Positions 1-5,552 of a stretch of 10,606 bases of DNA are shown piece after piece. The notes beneath the pieces were generated by a model. That model did no database searches and was not told the origin of the DNA. It saw only the letters and a list, made by a program, of their open reading frames with translations. The position numbers were made by a program, and so were the translations under genes. Each line of letters begins with the position of its first letter. The stretch's first letter is position 1. The stretch lies in NCBI GenBank assembly GCA_027577415.1, contig JANBQS010000903.1, positions 1-10,606 on the forward strand, written 5' to 3'. The stretch is from Coemansia sp. RSA 922 (taxonomy: Eukaryota; Kickxellomycota; Kickxellomycetes; Kickxellales; Kickxellaceae).

Positions 1-969
1 CCGAGGATGAGCCAACCAAGGATATCGAGCACGCTCCAGCCAGCCGCCATAGATAGCATTTGGCTGTAGCCACCATTTCCGTTTGCAACTTGGTGGCGCG
101 ATGCTGACGACGACGAGGCCAGTATGTGGAGTACTTGCTGTAGGTTTGGAGTATGCGAGTTGTTTGCGGCTAACGCCTAAGTTCACCAGTCCTTACGTCT
201 TTGTATTTTAGTAAATAAAAAGTAATAAAGATAAAAGGTGATTGCCTAACTAGTCTACGGCTGCTGGTGCGCGGCCCCTTATATAGGGCAAATGGTCCGT
301 GGGGCAGTAACGGCGCTACTGCTCATGATCGAGGCGCCGTTGATTACAGCTGTTGATATTAGGCACAATAAAAATGTCGGATATCGTCGTTGAGCGTCGT
401 TGAGCGTCGAAATCCTACACTTGCATTAGCATCAGCATGATCAGACACGCCCATGGCATAGGCGACAGGCCAAGACGGCGAACGACGCGAGTCGACTGCT
501 CGACGAATAGCTGTGGCTGCGTTACTGACTGCGTCTGTTGGTGGCCATGCCGCCACTTGGCTGGAGTCGAAGCCAGAGTCTGATCTGCGGTAGTCGCAGG
601 CATCTTGCGTGACTCGGCGAATATGTTGGCTTTTGCCCATGTAAACACCTTGAGCGCCGCATGAATGAGAAGAGACGACGACTGAGGCAAGTTATCCGTC
701 AATGATCCATGCATATTCTGCTGCTGTTGTTGTTGCTCATTGCCGCTGGCTCCTGAATGCAGCTCCTGAGCACCAATCTTCTCGTCATCCCTGGTGCCTG
801 TGACAGCTCAAATGAGTTGTCGCCATCGTGTAGTGCCCTTCATGCGCACTACACAGTAGGGACCATTGGCAACCAAATGGCATTGTTTGTTATAAAATGC
901 CATGCCCGCCCGACACAGGAAAACAAAAACAACAAGCAGCAGTTCATCTCTTGGGTTTGATACCTCCAT
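1..969 (-). CDS. speculative multi-exon minus-strand gene, running off the left edge
   Basis: I do not recognise this protein; the model is tentative. Candidate exon 1 starts at ATG 969 (MEVSNPRDELLLVVFVFLC..., a hydrophobic segment near the N-terminus). Its frame closes at a stop at 808-810, so it would have to splice, for example with a donor GTGTAG near 855 and an acceptor CACAG at about 801. The next frame is open for about 130 codons, 807 down to a stop at 415-417, and contains a Q6 run and SSSLLIHAALKVFTWAKANI. A donor GTAACG at 525-520 and an acceptor CTTAG at 178-177, with TTTACTAAAA as branch site, would join it in phase to LQQVLHILASSSS... and a second hydrophobic stretch at the left edge. 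That intron would be 349 bp, long for a fungus, and it contains a TATA-like motif. A second minus frame (640-359) overlaps. All frames could be chance. Confidence 0.2.
3..56 (+). CDS. possible C-terminal tail of a plus-strand gene cut by the left edge
   Basis: Reading from base 3, the plus strand gives 17 codons and then TAG at 54-56. The residues are charged and hydrophilic, beginning EDEPTKDIEH, which suits the end of a protein. Two AATAAA motifs follow 158-173 bases downstream, a normal place for fungal 3' processing. The piece is too short to assign any family. The opposite strand of the same bases reads as a hydrophobic segment (MLSMAAGWSVLDILGW), so the coding strand is not settled. I slightly prefer the plus strand because of the poly(A) signals. 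Confidence 0.25.
   Translation, partial: EDEPTKDIEHAPASRHR
214..229 (+). terminator. twin AATAAA poly(A) signals
   Basis: AATAAA occurs at 214-219 and again at 224-229 in an AT-rich stretch. This is consistent with 3'-end processing of a plus-strand transcript ending after the possible stop at 54-56. On the other strand the same stretch contains TTTACTAAAA, which could be an intron branch site, so the interpretation depends on which strand is coding. Confidence 0.35.
279..285. promoter_or_regulatory. TATA-like motif
   Basis: TTATATA (plus) and TATATAA (minus) sit between GC-rich flanks, so the motif could act on either strand. On the plus strand the first well-placed ATG downstream is at 374 (AAAATGTCGG context), but it opens only nine codons. 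On the minus strand the next ATG is at 76. No convincing gene is attached, so its use as a promoter is unproven. Confidence 0.22.
385..409. repeat. tandem repeat, 10-bp unit, 2.5 copies
   Basis: The unit CGTCGTTGAG is repeated exactly twice and followed by half a copy (CGTCG). The period is not a multiple of three, so it would shift the frame if it lay in coding DNA and varied in copy number. Confidence 0.7.
718..735. repeat. CTG/TTG trinucleotide run
   Basis: Six triplets (CTG three times, then TTG three times) would encode six Gln on the minus strand (frame open 807-415) or a Leu run on the plus strand (ATG at 709, ended by TGA at 754-756). It is the low-complexity core of the ambiguous left-hand region. 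Confidence 0.6.
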
Positions 970-1409
970 TACTCTTACTAAATAATACTCTCTATCTACT
1001 CGTGCTTTCTCTCTACGACAACCAACTGCCTATAATTACCCACAACAGACTTTGCAGTAAATAAAACGCAGCAACTGATAAACGCATGTGAACAATTCTA
1101 TGGCTATTGGTATCAATTTGTATGCTAACCAATTGTACACAAATATCCGAGTGAGGCAATCTAGGCCAGGCTGTCAGTCAAAACTGAGTACCGCACATTG
1201 CACATGAACAAGAAGGAGGGAAGGTGGGGAGTAAGATTAAAAGGGCAGGAGAGAAAGAGCACATGCCGACAGTACTCTGAGACTGCGTGTTTAAGAAGGT
1301 TGTGATACGCAAGCGATGGCAGAGGTAGACAAGGCTAGCAATGCACGAGCCAAGACCACCGGATAAGCTGTGAGATGCCGGAACGCCAATATATCCATAT
1401 GAGACGACA

Positions 1410-2108
1410 GTGCAGAAAAGGATCGAGTACTTCAATTTGTGTAAAGTAGTCGCTAGTGACTGTGGTCCCTCGACACAAAATATTCTTGAGATTTCACATA
1501 TAGTTGGATCGACACCATATGAAATTTTATTTATTGAAGATGCAAGAGATTCTCAGAGTCAAGAGTCATTGCTCGTGCCTATACAGGGATCTAGAGCAAT
1601 AACTTTGACCGTGACAAATATCTCTATCTGCTATTCATTGACAGCCTTGCTAATAGTGGCGATGATTGTATGAGATTGAATCTATTGTATTATCCAACGT
1701 TTGAGTATGGTCTGGTTAGCAATATAAATTCCATATTAAGAGCTTCACAAAAGGGGCAACTTGTACGATATTCTCGGTTATTTATGCCATGCAAGTCGGA
1801 TAGTTTAACAGCAAAGGCATCAGGAATAAAAATATGTGCTCTGCCGCCCTGTAGTCTGCTAGTTCCGTGGCCCCTGTGTGCGTGTTCCACTGGGTCTCAA
1901 TAAAGGATTTACTGGGAGCGATCCTCATGTACTAGTAATCTCGTATCATATCCTCCAAAGTTACGTCTATCAAATTTACGAAAACGACATAATACTAATA
2001 CCCTATCAATACCTACAAATACACGGCTATCACCAAGCGATAGATTTCATTGATGTGATAAAAAAGGAAATATTATTAAAATCGTTTTTGGCAAGAAACA
2101 AAAAATGA
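1410..2108 (+). pseudogene. possible degraded coding region, three broken frames
   Basis: Three consecutive plus-strand frames nearly abut: 1410-1673, 1670-1903 and 1878-2108. Each has stretches of ordinary protein-like sequence, for example STPYEILFIEDARDSQSQ, LNLLYYPTFEYGLVSNINS and GSDPHVLVISYHILQSYVYQ. The pattern fits either an AT-rich gene with unrecognised introns (a CATTGACAG acceptor-like site lies near 1642) or a decayed gene or transposon with frameshifts. I recognise no family and see no catalytic motif. AT-rich DNA also gives such frames by chance. Confidence 0.18.
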
Positions 2109-2133
2109 TCAAATTACTCCATGGCATAATTAG

Positions 2134-2150
2134 ACCAAGGGGTCCTTGGT
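2134..2150. repeat. perfect 7-bp inverted repeat
   Basis: ACCAAGG and CCTTGGT flank a 3-base loop (GGT). It could form a small hairpin in RNA from either strand. No T-run follows, so it is not a typical terminator. Confidence 0.5.
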
Positions 2151-3182
2151 AGATCGACATTAGAGGTAATATGGTGACTAGGCATATTATGTTCACATCT
2201 CACCAAGTTAAGAATAGCGGGATCTGAACCCAGGCCAGTAGGGTAAGGGTCGACCATCCCCAAGCACACCCCTATGATGATAGTGCATATTGGCTTCTAG
2301 TCTTTCTTTCGAATGCCCTACTATCCCCAATTACAATAATTGTGCAGGCACAGTATTTAAAGCACAATTTCCAATTGTCTATAATATCAGATAGTTAATA
2401 AAAGCTTTCGCGTAACGGCTCCTCCTCATCGACCACCACCAACCAACCAATTTCAGATTATTTATATTCAGACTAAGCTATCGCTCCGTAGAAGTGCGCT
2501 CCTGTTCCAGGAGGCAAGATGGGCTTAGGGGAATTCAGATCTTCGCTAATTTCAATATAATTAACCAGCGATTGATTATAGAGGAACTATCACTAATATT
2601 CGATTACCATTAACTCTCGTCGTTTCTAGAAATAAACAGTAACTGTGCCACAGGTACGCTTTGAAATAGCCTCGGATTTTACTTGTTATTTTGTGTAACT
2701 ACTGTACAACTACGGATGCCAAGCGCCAGACATCTTTACCCCGGCCGGGAAAACCTCGCGCGTTGTCGCTTAAGGATAAAATGGTGCACACCCCCTTTTC
2801 CCCACTCTCTAGTATGTTGCCGTGTGCACATATCATGAGATTGCCTGTTACTAGCTGTGTTTCACAGTGTCTACTACTTTACTTTGCTCCGCACTTGTCA
2901 CCTGAATCACACATTATTTTTTTTAGAGAAAATGCAGGAACATGGCGTACAACGTGGGCAAAGACAGTGCCAACCCTGAACTGGTGCACGCTTGGCATTT
3001 CGTGACTTTGATTTGTCATTCCGACTGCGGAGATGTCGGATGTTAGCTTGTAGCCTCCTAAAATAACAGTTACAATCCGCAGTCAGGGGTACCGAAGGCT
3101 TGCCAAGTCGCCATCTATTTTTTTGGCAGTGCGCTGCCTAGTAACTGGAGCTCCGACGGTTTTTGATTGCCTAAGGTGGGTG

Positions 3183-3190
3183 TATATAAA
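3183..3190 (+). promoter_or_regulatory. TATA box upstream of the Ser/Asn-rich gene
   Basis: TATATAAA at 3183-3190 lies 116 bases before the ATG at 3306. Transcription would start near 3215, almost on top of the ATG of a short upstream frame (3214). A second candidate, TATATA at 3242-3247, would give a start near 3275, a 30-base leader and no upstream ATG. Confidence 0.5.
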
Positions 3191-3213
3191 CTATCCCAGA
3201 GTGCGCTGTTACC

Positions 3214-3303
3214 ATGTTTGAGAATCTCACACGCCTTCCACTATATACAAACCTTAACTTTAGCTTCCACAGGGCACATTCGTCGCTACTCTACTTTACA
3301 TAA
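3214..3303 (+). CDS. upstream ORF, 29 codons, possible leader frame
   Basis: ATG in a fair context (TTACCATG) opens a frame of 29 residues (MFENLTRLPLYTNLNFSF...) ending at TAA 3301-3303, only two bases before the main ATG at 3306. If the transcript begins at the upstream TATA, this frame would be read first and could reduce or tune translation of the downstream gene. If transcription starts later it is simply not included. No conservation can be tested here. Confidence 0.2.
   Translation: MFENLTRLPLYTNLNFSFHRAHSSLLYFT
3242..3247 (+). promoter_or_regulatory. second TATA-like motif for the same gene
   Basis: TATATA lies 59 bases before the main ATG. If used, the leader skips the upstream frame at 3214-3303. 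The two TATA motifs therefore predict two leaders with different translation efficiency. Confidence 0.35.
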
Positions 3304-3305
3304 AT

Positions 3306-3584
3306 ATGACTTTTGGAAAGACTGCATTAATTAGCGCTTTTAAAATGCACAGCAAGCAGCGCGACTCATCTATGAGCGAGCACCGCCATAGTGGCAACGC
3401 GTCATCCGTGCATTCGAACAGCCGGGATAACTCACATGTCGGCCACGCGGTGACCAAGAACAGCCAGCAGGTATTCTTATCCGCGTCTAATGGCGGCAGT
3501 GCCGAAGATGCGCTGAGTTACTTCTATGGCAGCAATTCTAGTGCTGGATCTAATTACAATACAGCTTATTACTCGCGGATGTAA
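3306..3584 (+). CDS. small Ser/Asn-rich hydrophilic protein, 92 aa
   Basis: The function is unknown and I recognise no family. The product is hydrophilic and low in complexity, with 21 Ser and 8 Asn in 92 residues and a His/Ser/Arg-rich middle (SMSEHRHSGNASSVHSNSR). The tail is Tyr/Asn/Ser-rich and ends YNTAYYSRM. It has no clear signal peptide, membrane segment or cysteine motif and is probably disordered. Support for a real gene comes from TATA boxes at 3183 and 3242, codon use with many G/C third bases in the middle of the frame, and an AATAAA 125 bases after the stop. Later in-frame ATGs at 3345 and 3372 are possible starts; I keep the first, which is closest to the predicted leader. It is convergent with the nuclease-like gene, 133 bases apart. 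Confidence 0.55.
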   Translation: MTFGKTALISAFKMHSKQRDSSMSEHRHSGNASSVHSNSRDNSHVGHAVTKNSQQVFLSASNGGSAEDALSYFYGSNSSAGSNYNTAYYSRM

Positions 3585-3708
3585 GATTGAATTACATTAT
3601 GTGTATTTCTTTGTATTTGTAACTATACTTCTTGCGTATTTAAAACGTGAATTAATTTTAATTTGAACATTTAACCAGTCAGCAATTAGCTGATGTATTG
3701 AACAAGAA

Positions 3709-3714
3709 AATAAA
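3709..3714 (+). terminator. AATAAA poly(A) signal of the Ser/Asn-rich gene
   Basis: AATAAA lies 125 bases after the TAA at 3582-3584 and four bases before the facing stop codon at 3718-3720. Cleavage 10-30 bases downstream would put the end of the plus transcript inside the 3' part of the minus-strand gene, so the two mRNAs probably overlap tail to tail. Confidence 0.5.
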
Positions 3715-3717
3715 CAG

Positions 3718-4833
3718 CTATTTTTCTTTGGCAAGAATTTGTGCTCGTGTAATGCGCACAACGTTGACCAGCATAATGACCATGGTCACGCGGTCCGGCA
3801 ATTTCAAAAGATCTATAATGTTTGAGCACTCAAGCATCGTGTGGTCACTGTAGATGCACTCGAACAAAACCCGTGAGCCTGAAGTAGCGTATCCTAGCAA
3901 GTAATCAAGCTTGCCCGTTTTCCCAACTGACCCTGGAAGCATCTTGTCGCTCAGCTCTTGAGCAATGTGCCTAATGTCGCCGCCCTTCTTTTCCTCGCCC
4001 TTGAATACCAGCTGACCATTCATAGTCAGCAGGTAGTCAGGCCGACATTGCGGCATGGTCATTGACGATTCGGCAGCATTCCGATCAACCTTGATATTTG
4101 TCGCCAAGTGGTCTTGTGCCGTGCCAATGATGCCCATGAGAAAAGCGTCGAGGACATGCTGCTGCATCGCTTCCGTGCCGACATTAACATTGTTTATCAT
4201 CAGTGCTCGTTCGACGCTGGGAGTAAGCTTGGGGCAAATGTTACCCACCTCTTCGGCGATACAAAAATTGGTCTCCAAAACTTCGGCGTCAACGACTGGC
4301 TTTAACAAGTTGTAAACAAAGTGATGAATTGGGATGGGGGCGCTCAAGTTCTCGCGCAATCGAGCTCTGACATCCTTAGGCTTGGGTACTGTTGATGCTG
4401 GCGCAAAAATCAAGCGGCAAATATCCTTTTCGCGAGAGTCCGTGATGGGATACAGCGGGGGCTCGTCTGACAGCGTCTTGCCCGAATCAAATGATGCAAC
4501 GACGGCCTCCTCTGCAGCCTTGTCCTTGGCAAACTTGCCAGTCGGGATGGGAATCGGTAAACTACTTGGTGGCGCCTGTCCAACTGTCAAAAGTGACAAT
4601 TGTTTACTAATATCCTCCAGGCGGCTGTAAAACTCCTTGGCGATATCGACTGTCGTTGGTTTGGCACTCCTGCGTACTGGTTGTGGCGCCGCTTCGGGGA
4701 CTACATGAGCCTTTGCCACCAGTCTGACGCTGCGGCGATATGATTTGGCTGGAACCGCTTGCCTCATCCTTGAAGGCTTTGCCTTGGCTGTAGTCGGTGT
4801 CTTCCCGACGTTCTCTGTCTGTAATTCGGTCAT
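3718..4833 (-). CDS. stand-alone PD-(D/E)XK nuclease-like protein, 371 aa
   Basis: This intronless gene probably encodes a nuclear protein with a PD-(D/E)XK nuclease fold. Residues 1-62 are basic and disordered (KAKPSRMRQ, SYRRSVRLV, QPVRRSAKP), consistent with nuclear import. Residues about 125-210 form a mixed region. The core is at about 218-360. Glu221 lies in a helix (TEAMQQHVLDAFLMGII). Asp266 is in RPDYLLTMNGQLVFKG. Glu280-Glu281-Lys282 gives the ExK motif (GEEKK). A strand region follows (KLDYLLGYATSGSRVLFECIY), then a final helix. From memory of the family, this order resembles the N-terminal domain of large fungal proteins that continue into a kinase-like domain; here the frame stops right after the module, so the kinase is absent. 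A TATA box sits 110 bases upstream. An overlapping upstream frame (ATG 4918) precedes the chosen start. The nuclease fold is fairly sure; activity and substrate are not. Confidence 0.88.
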   Translation of the reverse strand: MTELQTENVGKTPTTAKAKPSRMRQAVPAKSYRRSVRLVAKAHVVPEAAPQPVRRSAKPTTVDIAKEFYSRLEDISKQLSLLTVGQAPPSSLPIPIPTGKFAKDKAAEEAVVASFDSGKTLSDEPPLYPITDSREKDICRLIFAPASTVPKPKDVRARLRENLSAPIPIHHFVYNLLKPVVDAEVLETNFCIAEEVGNICPKLTPSVERALMINNVNVGTEAMQQHVLDAFLMGIIGTAQDHLATNIKVDRNAAESSMTMPQCRPDYLLTMNGQLVFKGEEKKGGDIRHIAQELSDKMLPGSVGKTGKLDYLLGYATSGSRVLFECIYSDHTMLECSNIIDLLKLPDRVTMVIMLVNVVRITRAQILAKEK

Positions 4834-4942
4834 AAATGGCGTTTAAGTATAGATGGTGTGCGGGTAGGTGTGAAAAGATATAATGTGGTGCAGCGGTAAA
4901 AAATACATGCTCCTCCATAAATGTGGCATGCGTCGGGCAACG

Positions 4943-4950
4943 TATATATA
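4943..4950 (-). promoter_or_regulatory. TATA box of the nuclease-like gene
   Basis: TATATATA lies 110 bases upstream of the ATG at 4833, predicting a transcription start near 4913-4920 and a leader of about 80-90 bases. The ATG at 4918, which opens a 103-codon overlapping frame, falls at the predicted start point and may be inside or outside the mRNA. The motif is symmetric, but the plus-strand gene has its own TATAAA 32 bases away. Confidence 0.55.
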
Positions 4951-4981
4951 CTTGGCATTCTACTAGTGCCTTTGAATTGCC

Positions 4982-4987
4982 TATAAA
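4982..4987 (+). promoter_or_regulatory. TATA box of the small spliced gene
   Basis: TATAAA is in plus orientation 69 bases before the ATG at 5056, giving an expected leader of about 40 bases. Together with the minus-strand TATA at 4943 it makes a compact divergent promoter of about 220 bp between the two start codons. Confidence 0.45.
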
Positions 4988-5055
4988 CTACGCTGTTTTA
5001 CATCTTGCGGGCCAAAACTGCGCAATAGCGTAGCTAAAGTTCACTTGACCTTTAA

Positions 5056-5431
5056 ATGAACTCTTCTGACACTTCAGGCGAAGCCTGTGCTAGTACGTAT
5101 GACGATGTCGTGGTTGCCAATGTGAGCCAGACAGTAGGCTGGCTGACAGTAATCTGGCCGTGAATGTGACCAGCACTTGTCTACATGCTGGCCAACCTTT
5201 TTATAAAGCTCACATGTCTTGTTTTGTTAATGTATGTTACATGGCAATTATTTCACCACATGAGGTGCATCCCCCCCCCGAGACCAAAAAGGTAGGAGAT
5301 GTGTACAACACGCGATATCAAGGTATTAATGCCTCCTGAGGATAAGCAGTTTACTGCGCAACGATGCGCAGCCCGACCAAGTGTACCTTGACTCCACGGA
5401 TACAATTATCGATATCAGCTGCGTCTCATGA
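5056..5431 (+). CDS. inferred two-exon small protein, about 61 aa
   Basis: I do not recognise this protein; the gene model is mine. Exon 1 (5056-5159) starts MNSSDTSGEACASTYDDVVV and ends ...VGWLTVIWP. Read straight through, it meets TGA at 5161. A donor GTGAAT at 5160, a branch-like GTATTAAT at about 5323-5330 and an acceptor AAGCAG ending at 5349 define a 190-bp intron that joins in phase. Exon 2 (5350-5431) reads LLRNDAQPDQVYLDSTDTII... to TGA 5429-5431. Alternative acceptors at 5340 and 5346 keep the same frame and give 64 or 62 aa. The TATAAA upstream and the AATAAA 77 bases after the stop bracket the model. The product has a hydrophobic middle (VVVANVSQTVGWLTVIW) between polar ends and might be a small membrane protein. 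The intron carries a C9 run and a TATAAA at 5202, so an alternative shorter transcript is possible. Confidence 0.42.
5271..5279. repeat. C9 homopolymer
   Basis: Nine C in a row lie inside the proposed intron of the small spliced gene. Such runs are prone to length error in sequencing and assembly, but lying in an intron it would not affect the protein. Confidence 0.7.
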
Positions 5432-5507
5432 CATGAGCATTTGTAGCATTTGTACTTTAAATGTTTTTTATATATAAACAGAAATCTATAAGTAACGCAT
5501 AATTTAC

Positions 5508-5513
5508 AATAAA
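5508..5513 (+). terminator. AATAAA poly(A) signal of the small spliced gene
   Basis: AATAAA lies 77 bases after the proposed stop at 5429-5431 and 40 bases before the stop of the facing wall-protein gene. It repeats the arrangement seen at 3709, with a plus-strand signal tucked against a minus-strand stop. Confidence 0.42.
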
Positions 5514-5552
5514 CCCGCATGGATTACGCACTAGCATCAAAATTGGTGAAGT

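Larger units (their letters stand above)
970..3182. other. mostly non-coding AT-rich stretch, 2.2 kb
   Basis: No gene here can be supported with confidence. The stretch holds AATAAA motifs on the plus strand (about 1061, 1899, 2396 and 2631), a tRNA B-box-like word at 2220-2230 on the minus strand, a 7-bp hairpin at 2134-2150, and three adjacent plus-strand frames at 1410-2108 described separately. A minus frame of 85 codons at 1178-1435 begins with a hydrophobic MKYSILFCTVV run but has no further family features. A 104-codon plus frame near 2691-3005 lacks an ATG start and coding character. Confidence 0.5.

Noticed and set aside
709..756. Plus-strand secreted peptide starting MHILLLLLLLIAAGS
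   Set aside because: The Leu run is a by-product of the CTG/TTG triplets, the frame ends at TGA after 15 codons, and no splice donor lies within it to continue the protein.
1178..1435. Minus-strand 85-codon frame with a signal-like start (MKYSILFCTVV)
   Set aside because: Only the first few residues look like a signal peptide. The rest has no repeat, domain or coding character, and the plus strand is also open over its 5' end.
2150..2290. True tRNA gene on the minus strand
   Set aside because: The T-arm-like word has G in place of the invariant A of the T loop, the stem closes imperfectly, and no 5' strand pairs with the would-be acceptor (TATTCTT).
2691..3005. 104-codon plus-strand frame
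   Set aside because: It starts at TTG rather than ATG, which eukaryotic genes rarely use. It shows no coding bias and no family resemblance.
4055..4630. Plus-strand frames opposite the nuclease-like gene
   Set aside because: They are antisense shadows; the minus frame has the family motifs and a TATA box.
5326..5520. 64-codon minus-strand frame rich in Cys and Lys
   Set aside because: It is AT-rich and antisense to the proposed second exon and 3' leader of the small spliced gene, with no promoter and no domain.
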